Positions 1-11,374 of a DNA stretch of 64,000 nt are shown in pieces. The stretch spans positions 1-64,000 of the forward strand of contig JADJQU010000031.1 in assembly GCA_016712565.1 (NCBI GenBank), written 5' to 3'. Origin of the DNA: Planctomycetota bacterium. GTDB lineage: Bacteria; Planctomycetota; UBA1135; GCA-002686595. Positions within the stretch are counted from its first letter, which is position 1, and each line of letters opens with the position of its first letter. A program made the position numbers and the translations under genes. The notes under the pieces were generated by a model, which did not search any database, had not been told where the DNA came from, and saw nothing but the letters and a program-made list of their open reading frames with translations.

Positions 1-42
1 TTCGCGCGTGTCGGAGTCGGGATGCTGGGCCCAGCCGCGCGT

Positions 43-505
43 TCACGAAGGCCTTTTCGCAGGGCCTTGGCACCTCCGCCTCGAGTCCGCGAAGCCTTTG
101 GCGGTTCGGCGGGGTCGCTCTGGCCGGGCTCGCCGGGTTCCCCGGTTCGGGCGGCTCCGTTGGCTTAGGGCGGCTCCGGCGGCTACGGTCGGGAGTCGCC
201 AAGTCCAGCCAGGTGCCTGCTCGTGCTCGCCGTGACCCGTGTGCCGCTCGATGCGGACAATGGCGATCCCGTCCCATTCGACGTTGACCAGCTCGCGGCC
301 CCGAACGCCAATCCGGCGAACACCGCTGAAGGCGATCAGGCGGGGAGGGCGAGTCCCCGAGGAAGCACGCCAGGAGGCAGCCCCCCGCGGCGCCCAGGGC
401 GCTTCCGCGCGCGGGCCGCCAGGCGGTAGGCCACATGCCCAGAATCGCGAGCAGGAACAGAAAGGCGCCGAAGAGCGCGAGAGCAATGACGATGGCGGGT
501 TCCAT
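43..505 (-). pseudogene. small membrane protein, frame-disrupted
   Basis: A minus-strand reading frame starts with ATG at 505 (MEPAIVIALALFGAF...) and opens with a strongly hydrophobic stretch of about 22 residues, then a second hydrophobic patch (ALGAAGGCLLACFLG). Near 350 the protein-like reading moves to another frame, which continues as ELVNVEWDGIAIVRIERHTG and reaches a stop at 43. The first frame stays open to the window edge but becomes Arg/Pro-rich and loses protein character. I see a one- or two-helix membrane protein with a soluble tail and no recognised family. The frame change fits the indel-rich state of the whole first 7.6 kb. Confidence 0.35.
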
Positions 506-754
506 GGCGGCCTCGGGGAAGGGGAGTGGGTGGCGCCCCTTGCGTTCGGCGGCCCATCTCTATTCGGGGCCTGGGACGCCAGGCCGGCGGGGGCCTGCGG
601 CTCTGAGGCGGCCGCGGCAGTAGGCCGGCTCCCCGGGGCCGGGGCCCCGGGGGCCGCCGGGGGCACGCGGGAGGTCGAATCTCGGGCCCAGGGCCCCGCG
701 CCAAACGCGCGGAGGATGGTCCGCGGCGGCACGATGGACGCCGCTCGCGGCTGG

Positions 755-760
755 TAGATT
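755..760 (+). promoter_or_regulatory. -10-like hexamer close to a start codon
   Basis: TAGATT lies 9 nt before the ATG of the aldehyde dehydrogenase at 770. No convincing -35 box sits upstream. It belongs to the recurring TAGNNT-near-start pattern of this window and suggests a leaderless or very short-leader transcript. Confidence 0.3.
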
Positions 761-769
761 GTCGCGCCC

Positions 770-2310
<1,541 letters not shown>

Positions 2311-3518
2311 ACAGGCGCGTCTCGGTCGCGAAGCTCAGCGCGTAACAGCCCAGGACCCGCGCATCGAGCACCGAGCCCTCGATCACGGTGTTGATCTGCG
2401 GATCGGCGACCCGCGGAGAACTGCGCCACTCCACGTCGAAGTCCTGCACGTAGGCCGTCTGGGTGCCGACGAACAGGTAGCTCGAGGCCGCGGCCGAAGT
2501 TCGGCCCGCCTGCACCGCGGAATGGACGTTCCCCAGGTGGTCATCAAGGGTTCCACCGACTCGCGGTACCCATGACCCCAGGGCCTGAATCGAGTTTTCG
2601 CGCAACCTGGGGTTGGTGGAGCTCAGGGCCCGCAGGGCGGGCGCGGTGACGCTCGGATCACCCACGCTCCGCAGCGCCCGCGCCGCCTCGCTGCGCACTT
2701 CGTCCGCGCCGTCGAGCACCGAGCGGTTGATCAACCTGCGCACGTCGTCCACCTGCAGGGCCTTGCCGGGGAACAGTCGCCGCAGGGCGAGCGCCGCCAC
2801 AGCCCGCAGGCGCGGCGAGAATGGGAGGCCAGCTGCTGGCGCAGGTCCCGCGCAGCTCGTCGCTGGTGCCGCCGGCGCCCAGTCGCAGCACCGCCAGTTC
2901 GCGCACCGCGGGCGTGGCATTGGCGGCCACGCGCAGGGTGCCCAGGGTCGGTTCGTCACCGGCCAGGGCCGCGTCGAGCGCCGCGATGCGGAGCGCGGCG
3001 CGAACTCGGCGGTGACGCGCAGTGCCAGGGCATGGTCGGATCGACGGAGAGCGCGCGATCCAGTTGGCTGGAATCCCTCGGTGGAGAGGCCGCGACGGAG
3101 CATCCAATCCCCCGAGCGCGGCCCTGCCGGAGGCTCGGGATGCGCGCGGTGAGGCCACGACCTCCTGTTCCAGGCGGCGAGCCTCCTCCATCACGTCCCG
3201 TTCCAGGGCCACGCGCACGACGGTCGAGCCGTGCAGGGGAACCCACGGGCCGTTCGGGTCCTTGCCCTGCAGCACCTCCCAGGTGTCGCCCACACGCCGG
3301 GCGCGCACGCGCAGCACGCGGCCGTCGTCAAGGGTCAAGAGTCTTGCCGCGGCCTCGGTCTCCACCGCGGTGCCGGCCTCGGGGTCTGGCCTGCGCTCGC
3401 AGGAGCGGGAGCGTCCTGGGCGAGAGCTGGGGTCGACCCTCGGCCCGCGGCAAGCCTCCCCGGGCGTGAAGAGGCAGAGCACCGCGACCCAGGGGGGCAG
3501 ATGTCGGATGTGGCTCAT

Positions 3519-3965
3519 GACCTTGCTGACTCCATAGGACGGACTTCCGGCTGGCCCGCGATGGGGGGGCGCCGCCCACGGTACTTCACCAACAACCGAG
3601 GGGGGTTACGGGGCGCGGCGGCTCCCGCGGACGATCGATCGGCGTTGCCGTGGGTGTGGGGCCGCCGCGGGCCGCCCCAGGCAGGTCCCGGGACAAGGTC
3701 CCCGTGACGCGGGCCCCGGGACAAGGGCCCTGGGGCAAGGCGAGGCCCCATTCCCTCGCGAGGGCGTGGCGGAAACCCCGCGGGCGCAGGGACAGAGGCT
3801 GCCTCCGGCTCGACCACAGTCGATCCGTCTGCCAGGCAGCCTCCAGGACCTGCCCCGCGGTGATCCGCTCGGGCCTCGGGTGACCCCGCGGCCATCCAGC
3901 GGGGCCTCCGGGGTGACTTTGACCCGCGCCCGGAGGTTCGCTCGACGGCGCGATCTTTGCGATTT
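3519..3965. other. stretch without a confident gene
   Basis: This stretch lies between the HEAT gene start and the apparent end of ComEC. Minus-strand frames stay open, and one of them (MARKSQRSRRRANLRARVK..., start 3974) resembles a small basic protein. A neighbouring frame carries the protein-like piece EAAWQTDRLWSSRRQPLSL. A short gene broken by indels may be present, but I cannot fix its frame or family. No RNA gene is seen. Confidence 0.3.
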
Positions 3966-6540
3966 TCGTGCCATTCGGCGGCCGGCCCGGACGTATTCGC
4001 CCCATTCAGGGCCAAGGAGCAGCGGCGGTGCTCCGGCGGAGTTCCGGCCGGGGCACCGGCAATGCCCTCGGGAGTCCAGGCGAGGGGGCCTTCACGGGCC
4101 GTGAGCTTCCAGGGAATCCGCCGGCGATCCAGCTCCGCCGCGATGCCTGGAGTGGCCGCCGCGCTGACCCAAACCTGGGACGGGGCCGCCGCATCCAGCA
4201 GGCCTCCCAGCCTGGGGCCCTGGGAGCCGTGGTGAGGCGCCAGGAGCAGACCTCCGGGCGCGGCGGCCAGGCGCTCCCGAAGGGCCTGGGGCCAGCCTGC
4301 GTCCACGGCGTCCCCGCACAGGAGCAGGGCCGTCCCGCGCACCTCCACCAGGAGCGAGCGCGAACCCTCGTTGCCCTCCTCGGCCAGGCCCCGCAGAAGT
4401 GTGAGAGTTGCGTCAGGAAGGCGCTCGGGGAGCTCCAGAAGGCCGATTCCACGTCCAGGTGCCCGGAGGTGTGCGGTAGCCGCTCACCCCATTGTGCGGG
4501 TAGCGCACCTATCCAGCCCCTCGGGCGTGTCCGCTCCAGCAGCCAGGCCAGCCCGCCGGAGTGGTCCCGGTCTCCATGGGAGAGCACCACCACCGGCCGG
4601 TCCAGCTCCCAGGCGCGCAGCAAGGGACGCAGGGCGTCCTGGGCCGGCCGCGGTCGATCCCGGGAGCCGCAATCGAAGATCCAGCCCGGCTCCCCGGGGC
4701 CTCGGAAGACGACCGCCGTGCCGTGGCCCACGCCAAGGCGTGGAGCTCGAAGTCGGCGGGCGCGGCCGACCAAGGCAGGGCCAGCGCCGCGGCGGAGGCC
4801 AGGCTCGCGGCCCGGGGCAGGGCTCCCAGCCGCGGCCAGCGACCCGGAACGTCCGTAGAGGCGGAGCTTCCGGTCTCCAGCCCCGGCCGAGTCCGCCCCA
4901 CGACCCACCACCCCAACCCCACGGCTCCACAGACGAGCCAGCCCGGACGCTCGGGAAGGAGCATCGGCGTGCCCGGAAGGCTGTCCACGAAGGACATGGC
5001 CTCCATCAGGGCCCTCCGGTGCCCGTGAAGAGCCTTCCAGCGGGGGCCAGGGGTGAGCAGCATCAGCATGCCGCTGCCGAACAGCAGCACGAACAGCGGC
5101 GCCAGGAGCGGCGTCGTGAGCACACCCCAGGGGCAGGCCTCTCCGAAGGTCCACCAAATCACCGGGGCCGTGGCGCACACCGCCGACAGGGAGGCCGCGA
5201 CCCCCGTGATGCCGGCGCGGACCGCGCGGCGCCGCCACGCCGCGAGGCATGCTCCGCCAGGACCGTGGAGCAGCTCCCGTGGGGCGGTCTCCAGATGCAC
5301 GCCCAGGCTCCGTGTCAGGCACGCCGCCACGGGTCGCGTGCCCAGGATCAGTCCCAGGGTGGCGCCATAGGAGAGTTGCACCGAGACCTCGCACACGGCT
5401 CCGGGGTCCAGCCAGCATTCGAAGACCAGCGCCGCGGCCCACAGGTCAGCGCATCGATCCGACAGCTGACCCCGTTCAGCGCGCAGCCCACACACCGACA
5501 GGGTGGCCGCCAGGGCCACGGCCACCGCCGCTCGTCGCACCGGGGCACCGCCCCCCGTGAGCGGCGCATAGGCGAGGCACAGGATCACGGAGATCGACAT
5601 GGTGATCCAGCACAGCACCTGTTGCCGCCGCGGCCAGCGCGCCACGAGCACTCGCGCCAGGGTCGCGAAGGGGCGCACGATCCACAGGGCCATCATGGCC
5701 ACGTGCCAGCCGCGGCAGCCAACACATGGCGCAGTCCGTTGCGCGTGAACAGGTCACCCGCTTCGGATCGAGGCCCGGCTGTCCCCCAGGAGAAGGCCTG
5801 GGCCGGGGCGCCCGCCCGGGATCCGCAGTTGCGCCGCGCGCCGATCAGTGCTCGCGCGCCAGCACGCGCCGCGGGCTCCGGCTCGACACCGCCGGGCGCA
5901 ACACCTCGTCGGCCGCAACGGGGAATCCGGGTGCTCGCTGGGCTCCGGCCGCGGGCCGGCGCCCACCGGCGCGCCGGTTGCCGGCGAGACGGTGCTCGCC
6001 GGGCCGGCCCGTGATCGGCAGGGGACCTCGGGCCGCGAGGGGCGGCGGCGCGCCCCGCAGGATCCGCACGCGCTCGCCGTGGAGGGCCGCGCCGTTCGGC
6101 AACTCGAAGCGGCGTGCGCCCGACCCCGCCGCCGGCCCCGGTTCCAAGGTGCCGCTGACTTCGGATTCGCCCGTGCGGCGGACGCTCCACTGTCCCTCCC
6201 AGGCCGTGATCGACGGACTCCAGTCCGCGATCGGCGGCGAAGCCGCCCGCAGGGCTCCGACACAGACGATCAGCGCCAGTGCGCCCGGCCAGCCCTTGCC
6301 GGACCGCGGCACTCCTCCGACGCGCCAGCCGGGGGGCGAAGCAAAGCGCGCTTCGGCCAGGCGCCAGGCGATCCATCCGGCGCACAGGATGGCCGCGGCC
6401 TCTCCCCAGGCCTTGGAACTGCCCCAGCCCCAGGCGCCGGCAGCGGAGCCCGCCGCCAGGGCCGCCGCGACCCAGAGCAGGGGGCGGTTCGGCTGCGCGC
6501 CGAAAGGCCGACCGTGGACGGGCTCCGGCAGGCGCCGAAG
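3966..6540 (-). pseudogene. comEC: ComEC/Rec2 DNA-uptake channel, frame-disrupted
   Basis: ComEC forms the inner-membrane channel that passes single-stranded DNA during natural transformation. In order, the pieces are: an N-terminal soluble region with hydrophobic starts (6540-5850); the ComEC hallmark near 5690-5750, read as FTRNGLRHVLA followed in another frame by HVAMMALWIVRPFATLA; a long set of membrane helices (about 5690-4900); and a C-terminal metallo-beta-lactamase domain with VVVLSHGDRDHSGGLAWLL near 4560 and HHGSQGP near 4230. The total of about 850 codons is normal for the family. At least four frame changes are needed. The start is uncertain, since the frame opens just after a stop at 6541-6543 and has no clear ATG. 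It is divergent from coaD. The C-terminal limit is approximate. Confidence 0.65.
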
Positions 6541-6723
6541 TTAGCGGGGCTCACGCTTCCACGACCGGGTCGGGGCCTCGCGGGCGTATGGAAATCCCAG
6601 GGATCAGCGCCCACCAAGGCCTGCGGCATCCCTGGGCCGCGCCCGGGAGGCCCCCAGCCCGCCGCGGGAACTCCCGGTGCGCGACGATTCGCGGCGCCGC
6701 GGGGCAGTCGCACGGTGCATTGG

Positions 6724-6729
6724 TAGAAT
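6724..6729 (+). promoter_or_regulatory. -10 hexamer TAGAAT before coaD
   Basis: TAGAAT ends 11 nt before the coaD ATG (6741), which leaves room only for a leaderless or near-leaderless transcript. No Shine-Dalgarno site is present. No good -35 box is seen at 16-18 nt upstream. Confidence 0.4.
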
Positions 6730-6740
6730 CTTCGCCCCCC

Positions 6741-7251
6741 ATGTCGCCCGCCGCCCCCTCAGGACACGCGCTGTTCCCCGGCACCTTCGATCCGGTGACC
6801 CTGGGCCATCTCGACCTCCTGCGGCGGGCCGCGCGCCTCTACAACCGCCTGACCGTCACCGTAGCCCACAACGCCACCAAGCAGGAACTCCTGCCCATCG
6901 CGGAACGGATCACCCTGCTGCGCGAGGTGACCCGCGACCTCCCCGGCGTCGAGGTGGTGCAGGTGGACGGCCTCGTGGTCCGCGCCTGCGAGGCCCTCGG
7001 CGCCCGCGTGATCGTGCGCGGCGTGCGCAGCGCCGCCGACCTGGAGTACGAGATCCAGATGGCGCGCACGAATCACGCGCTCGCCCCAGGGATCGAGACC
7101 GTGATCCTGGCCGGCGCGCCGGAGCACTCCCACATCTCCAGCACCCTCGTGCGTCAGATCGCGGGGCTGGGAGGCAATCTCGAGTCCTTCGTGCCGCCGC
7201 CGATCGCCGCCCGCCTGCGGCCGGGGAAGACCCAGAAGAAGAAGCGCCCAT
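6741..7251 (+). CDS. coaD: phosphopantetheine adenylyltransferase
   Basis: CoaD transfers AMP from ATP to 4'-phosphopantetheine, the penultimate step of coenzyme A synthesis, in the cytosol. The nucleotidyltransferase motifs are intact: GTFDPVTLGHLDL (residues about 14-26, the TxGH motif), RGVRSAADLEYE (about 93-104, for the RGxRxxxDxEYE motif) and the ISSTLVR site (about 132-138). The core ends at about residue 160, as usual for this 160-170-residue family. The original stop cannot be identified, because after KTQKKK the frame runs on into sequence belonging to RidA, so an indel probably lies near 7240-7260. ATG 6741 is chosen because it leads straight into the conserved beta-strand and follows a TAGAAT hexamer. 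Confidence 0.85.
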
Positions 7252-7643
7252 CCCCCCGAGCCAACGCCGCACGATCGCCACCGACGGGGCCCCAAGGCCA
7301 TCGGTCCCTACAGCCAGGCCGTGGTCGCGCGGGCCTCGTCCACTGCTCCGGCCGAATTGCGCTGGATCCGCGCACCGGCGAACTGCTCGCGAGGTGACGT
7401 GCGCGCACAGGCCGAGCGCGTGCTCCGGAACCTGAGGCCGTGCTCGGAGCCTCGGGCTCGAGCCTGGCCCAGGTCGTCAAATGCAACGTGTTCCTCGTGG
7501 ACATGGCCGACTTTCCGGCCTTGAACGAGGTCTACGCCCGGTTCTTCTCCGGCCCCAACCCGCCGGCGCGCGCCACGGTTGCCGTGGCCGCCCTACCGCG
7601 CGGCGCACGCGTCGAAATCGACTGCGTCGCGCTCGTGCCCTGA
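7252..7643 (+). pseudogene. ridA: RidA/YjgF enamine deaminase, frame-disrupted
   Basis: RidA hydrolyses reactive enamine/imine intermediates made by PLP enzymes. Assembled across frames the protein reads APKAIGPYSQAVVARGLVHC, then SGQIALDPRTGELLA, VRAQAERVLRNL, VVKCNVFLVDMADFPALNEV and PARATVAVAALPRGARVEID, closing with VALVP and a TGA at 7643. This is the full 125-130-residue RidA family. At least two indels (near 7290-7300 and 7395-7440) break it. No ATG is visible at the expected start; ATC at 7248 lies where a start would fit, so one base may also be miscalled. It directly follows coaD and precedes ychF by 10 bp. Confidence 0.65.
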
Positions 7644-7653
7644 TTCAACCACC

Positions 7654-8748
7654 ATGGGACTCGCCTGCGGAATCGTCGGACTGCCCAACGTCGGCAAGTC
7701 CACCATTTTCAACGCCATCACGGCCGCCGGGGCCGAGAGCGCCAACTACCCCTTCTGCACCATCGAGCCGAACATCGGCGTCGTGGACGTGCCCGATCCG
7801 CGGCTGGATGTGATCCACGGCTTCATCGAAACCGACCGCACGGTGCCGGCCAGCCTGAAGATCGTCGACATCGCCGGACTGGTGAAGGGCGCTTCCAAGG
7901 GCGAGGGGCTCGGCAACAAGTTCCTCGGCAACGTCAAGGAATGCGATGCCATCCTGCACGTGGTGCGCTGTTTCGAGAAGGGCGACATCATCCACGTGTC
8001 GGGCTCGGTGGATCCGGCGCGCGACGTCGAGATCATCGAGCTGGAGTTGGCCCTGGCCGACCTGGAGACGGTGACCCGCGCCGTCGAGCGCGTCTCGAAG
8101 AAGGCCCGCGGCGGCGACAAGGAGTCGATCCTGCAGCGCGACGTGTTCGAGAAGGCGCGCTTGCTGCTGGAGGCGGGCACCCAGCTGCGCCTGGCCCCCT
8201 GGACCAAGATCGAGCGCGAGGCCCTGGCGCCGTTGTTCCTGATCACGATGAAGCCGGTGCTGTTCGTCGCCAACGTGGCCGACGACGACCTCGAGGGCCA
8301 GAGTCCCCTGGTGGACGTGGTGCGGAAGCACGCCGCGGCGAGCGGTGCCGAGATGGTGGCCCTGTGCGGCGACATCGAGGGGGAGCTGATGCGCATGGAG
8401 CCCAAGGACCGCGCCTCGTTCCTGGCCGACCTGGGACTTCCCGAACCCGGCCTCAACCGCCTGATTCGCAAGGCCTTCGACCTGCTGGGACTGCAAACCT
8501 TCTTCACCGCCGGCAAGATCGAGATCCGCGCCTGGACGATCCACAAGGGCGACACGGGACCGGTGGCCGCGGGCGTGATCCACTCCGACTTCGAGAAGGG
8601 CTACGTGCGCGCGGAGATCTACTCCGTGGACGACCTGGTGCAGTTCAAGAGCGAGGCCGCCATCAAGGCCGCCGGCAAGATGCGCTCCGAGGGCCGTGAC
8701 TACGTGATGCGCGACGGCGACGTGGCGCACTTCCTGATTTCCAAGTAG
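7654..8748 (+). CDS. ychF: redox-regulated ribosome-associated ATPase YchF/OLA1
   Basis: Translates to 364 residues without interruption and marks the end of the indel-rich zone. YchF is an Obg-like P-loop protein that prefers ATP and binds ribosomes. Seen in the sequence: G1 loop GLPNVGKST at residues 9-17; G3 and switch region DIAGLVKGASKGEGLGNKF (about 70-88); the coiled-coil insertion (about 130-200); NVAD in place of the G4 NKxD, as expected for a family that does not select guanine; and the C-terminal TGS domain (FTAGKIEIRAWTIHKGDTG onward, from about 288). The family's usual length is 363-364. ATG 7654 is chosen because it gives the standard MGLxCGIVGLPNVGKST start; upstream in-frame codons belong to ridA. 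Confidence 0.95.
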   Translation: MGLACGIVGLPNVGKSTIFNAITAAGAESANYPFCTIEPNIGVVDVPDPRLDVIHGFIETDRTVPASLKIVDIAGLVKGASKGEGLGNKFLGNVKECDAILHVVRCFEKGDIIHVSGSVDPARDVEIIELELALADLETVTRAVERVSKKARGGDKESILQRDVFEKARLLLEAGTQLRLAPWTKIEREALAPLFLITMKPVLFVANVADDDLEGQSPLVDVVRKHAAASGAEMVALCGDIEGELMRMEPKDRASFLADLGLPEPGLNRLIRKAFDLLGLQTFFTAGKIEIRAWTIHKGDTGPVAAGVIHSDFEKGYVRAEIYSVDDLVQFKSEAAIKAAGKMRSEGRDYVMRDGDVAHFLISK

Positions 8749-8845
8749 GGGGGGGAGGGGGCCGCCCCCGGCCCCCCCCCCGGGGCCGGGCCCCCCCCCC
8801 CCCGGGCCCCCCGGGGGGGGGGGGCCCCCCCCGGCCGACCTCCGG
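8749..8845. repeat. G/C homopolymer block
   Basis: Directly after the ychF stop there are about 95 bases made almost only of alternating runs of G and C, with C runs up to about 15 and G runs up to about 12. The runs can pair into many hairpins and could form G-quadruplexes on either strand. It may act as a transcription end, but run lengths in such DNA are very prone to sequencing error. There is no coding signal. Confidence 0.6.
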
Positions 8846-8950
8846 CCCCACCTGCTCCGGGAGACCCTACGGGGTGCGATCCTGGGGCTTGGACGCCCCG
8901 GGGGGCCCCGGGGGCTCCTCTCCCCTCACGGGGGAGCACTCGCCGGACAT

Positions 8951-9055
8951 TCAGGTCCGCATGCCCAGGGCGGGCAGCACCCAGCGCTGGAGCACGAACC
9001 AGCTCGCCACCACGGCGACCACCAACAGGATTTGGGACCACATTTTGTTCTTCAT
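8951..9055 (-). CDS. 34-residue single-helix membrane peptide
   Basis: A short minus-strand frame, ATG 9055 to TGA 8951, starts MKNKMWSQILLVVAVVASWF and ends QRWVLPALGMRT. It has a Lys-rich start, about 16 consecutive hydrophobic residues (about 9-24) and a polar tail, the layout of a single-pass small membrane protein. Lys/Asn codons and a clean start-to-stop frame stand out in a GC-rich background. It is isolated, with ychF convergent on one side and a divergent secreted protein on the other. I recognise no family, and a chance frame remains possible. Confidence 0.45.
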   Translation of the reverse strand: MKNKMWSQILLVVAVVASWFVLQRWVLPALGMRT

Positions 9056-9267
9056 CGACCCGCGGACCAGGCTCTCCCCGTAGCACGGGGCACTCCGGGC
9101 CACCAGCCCCGATTTCCCAAGTCTCGGCTAAGATGGAGCCGGATCCCCAGGTCGGCGCCGGATTTCGATGAAAGACGAAACCTGGGCCTACCCGGCCCCG
9201 TCCTCCGTAGCGCGACTTTCCAGGATCGTGGTTGGGCCGTAACAAAGCCGGGCCACGGCGGATCCTT

Positions 9268-10314
9268 ATGGCGAGTTCGCCTGGGAACTCCTCGCCCAGC
9301 ATGCACCGGCTCCTGCTTTACACCCTGGTCGTCGTCTTGCTTTGCCTGGCCTGGAGCGCCCGGAGGGACGAAGTCTTGGCCAGCCAGGGGTTCGCTGAAC
9401 CCCGGGGCGGGGCCGCGGCGGGTTCCGGCGACTCCCTAGAAGCCTCCCCGTCCAGCGCGGCGCAGTACAGCCCGCGGTTCGGGCGCTGGCTCACGGCGGA
9501 AGCCCACGCGCGCCTGGAGGCCCGCGTGGAGCCGCGCCCCGACCTGTGGACGGCCCTGGAGCTTGCCGCGGCATCCACCGCCCCCGAGGACCTGGGGGGC
9601 CCAGGGGACCTCCGCGGCCTGGTGGGCCCGGGCATGGCGCCGGCCCCGGGGGCAAGCCCCTCCGCCGAATCCGTGCTCGCCGGTGCCGAACAGTGGATCG
9701 AGGGCCAGTTCCCCGAAGGGGGCGCGACGGTGGCGGGACAGGACGACCTGAGCCCGGAGGAAGACAGCGAGCTGGCGGCCGCGGCCGGAATGGAGCTGGA
9801 GCTGGCCGCCCTGGGGCGACCCGAGTTCGGTTCCCCGGGCCTGGGCACGCTTCCCGGGACGCAGGCGAACCCCCTGGATTCCGAGCGGCCCCTGCCGATC
9901 ACCCTGGAGGCCCTGGCGCGCATCGAGAGCCTGGATCCCTTCGGCGGGGAGGTCCCCGCCTGGTGCGGCCTCCTGGATCTGGCGCTCTCCCCGCAGGGCC
10001 CTGCCGATTCTCGGGGGCCCAGCTTCGATCCGAGGCCCGAGCTCGGCGATGGGGGAACGGCCTGGATCATCGACGAGCGCGGTCGCCTGGTGGCCCGCGT
10101 GGATGAACTGCACGGCGTCGGGTTGGAACTGGATCCGAGCTGGCCCTGGGCCGCGCGCCCGCGACGCCTCTACTGGAACCAGTCCGGCCTGGGTCGCCTG
10201 CCCTCCCAGCAATTCCGGCTGGTCCTCACGGGCAACGGCCTGGCGCCCAGTTGGACAGGGCGGATCATCTTCCTGCCGTCCTCCCACTCCCGGTCGACGG
10301 CGACAGGCCGCTAG
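9268..10314 (+). CDS. secreted or anchored protein of unknown function
   Basis: An open frame of about 348 codons. The start may be ATG 9268 or ATG 9301; the latter gives MHRLLLYTLVVVLLCLAWSA, a good signal peptide or membrane anchor. The middle (about residues 40-200) is rich in Ala, Gly, Pro and Glu and probably disordered. The C-terminal third holds a compact segment (GTAWIIDERGRLVARVDELHG and RLYWNQSGLGRLPSQQFRLVL) that looks like a short beta domain. No family is recognised. It ends 50 bp inside the convergent oppF gene, so either its last codons or the oppF tail is not functionally constrained. Confidence 0.6.
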   Translation: MASSPGNSSPSMHRLLLYTLVVVLLCLAWSARRDEVLASQGFAEPRGGAAAGSGDSLEASPSSAAQYSPRFGRWLTAEAHARLEARVEPRPDLWTALELAAASTAPEDLGGPGDLRGLVGPGMAPAPGASPSAESVLAGAEQWIEGQFPEGGATVAGQDDLSPEEDSELAAAAGMELELAALGRPEFGSPGLGTLPGTQANPLDSERPLPITLEALARIESLDPFGGEVPAWCGLLDLALSPQGPADSRGPSFDPRPELGDGGTAWIIDERGRLVARVDELHGVGLELDPSWPWAARPRRLYWNQSGLGRLPSQQFRLVLTGNGLAPSWTGRIIFLPSSHSRSTATGR

Positions 10315-11374
10315 GTCCCCGACTCGGGGGATCGGCTCCGGCGCTGCCGAGGGCACGGCCCTCGGCGGGGGGCGGGAGAAAGCACGCGGAGACGTGTTCG
10401 CCCCGTCCCACGAGAGGCGGGAGCTCTCGGCGGCAACGCTCCCCCGGGACCTTGTCCCGTTCCAGGCAGCGCGGGTGGAAGGCACAACCGGAGCGAACGT
10501 CCACGGCTCCCGCCTTGCTCCCCGCCGTGGCACGGACTTCGTGCGGGGGTTCGATGCGTTGCCGCTCGCGTTCGAGCCTGGGATCGGCGGTGGGCGCCGA
10601 GGAGAGCAGCAAGCGCGAATAGGGGTGCCGGGGGGCCCCGAACAGGTCCGCGGTGGGAGCACTCTCGACCACACGGCCGGCGTACAGGACCGACACGCGC
10701 GGGCAGAGGTGCCGCACCAGGGCCAGGTCGTGGGAGATGAACAGGTAGGAGAGGCGGAAGCGCTGCTGCAATTCCTGCAGCAGGCCGACCACTTGGGCCT
10801 GCACGGACACGTCGAGGGCGCTGGTGGGTTCGTCGAGCACCACGAGCTCCGGCTCCAGGGCCAGGGCCCGCGCCAGGGCGATGCGCTGGCGCTGGCCCCC
10901 GGAGAATTCATGGGGGAAGCGCGCCGCCTGGAGGGGCTCGAGTCCCACGGCGTCCAGCAGGGCCAGGGCCCGCAGTTGGCGTTCCCGGCGCGTGAACCGG
11001 CGGTGGATCGCGAGGGGTTCGATCACGGATTCCAGGGCGGTGCGCCGCGGATCCAGCGAGGCGAAGGGGTCCTGGTGGAGCATCTGCACGCGGCCCCGGG
11101 CCGCCTTGCGGGCCGAGCCGCGCAGAGCGGCGAGATCGACGCCGTCGAGCAGCACCGCGCCCGCCGCGGGCTTCACGAGGCCGACGATGGCGCGCGCCAG
11201 CGTGGACTTGCCCGAGCCGGATTCGCCCACCAGACCCAGGGACTGTCCGCGGTCCACGGTCAGCGAACACTCCGACACGGCGTGCAGGACCTGGCGTCCA
11301 CGACCCAGGAAGCCCCGGGGGCCGCGCGGGAAGGCAACGCTCAGGGAGCGTACTTCGAGCAGCGGCGCGTTCAC
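10265..11374 (-). CDS. oppF: oligopeptide ABC transporter ATPase OppF
   Basis: Second ATP-binding subunit of the minus-strand peptide importer. A Walker A site (GESGSGKST, residues about 51-59), the signature FSGGQRQRIALARAL and Walker B LVVLDEPTSALD with ISHD switch histidine are all present. The C-terminal oligopeptide/dipeptide extension contains CAFHPRC. The GTG start at 11374 overlaps the oppD stop as GTGA, which couples translation. The last about 45 residues are Gly/Pro/Ser-rich and overlap the convergent gene. About 369 residues, slightly longer than the usual 320-335 because of that tail. It is the last gene of oppABCDF. Confidence 0.9.
   Translation of the reverse strand: MNAPLLEVRSLSVAFPRGPRGFLGRGRQVLHAVSECSLTVDRGQSLGLVGESGSGKSTLARAIVGLVKPAAGAVLLDGVDLAALRGSARKAARGRVQMLHQDPFASLDPRRTALESVIEPLAIHRRFTRRERQLRALALLDAVGLEPLQAARFPHEFSGGQRQRIALARALALEPELVVLDEPTSALDVSVQAQVVGLLQELQQRFRLSYLFISHDLALVRHLCPRVSVLYAGRVVESAPTADLFGAPRHPYSRLLLSSAPTADPRLERERQRIEPPHEVRATAGSKAGAVDVRSGCAFHPRCLERDKVPGERCRRELPPLVGRGEHVSACFLPPPAEGRALGSAGADPPSRGPSGLSPSTGSGRTAGR

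Noticed and set aside
8749..8845. CRISPR or tandem repeat array
   Set aside because: There is no unit repeat with spacers, only homopolymer runs.
9436..10911. Long minus-strand frame running through the end of oppF into the secreted-protein gene
   Set aside because: It is out of frame with the clear OppF motifs, and its translation is low-complexity.
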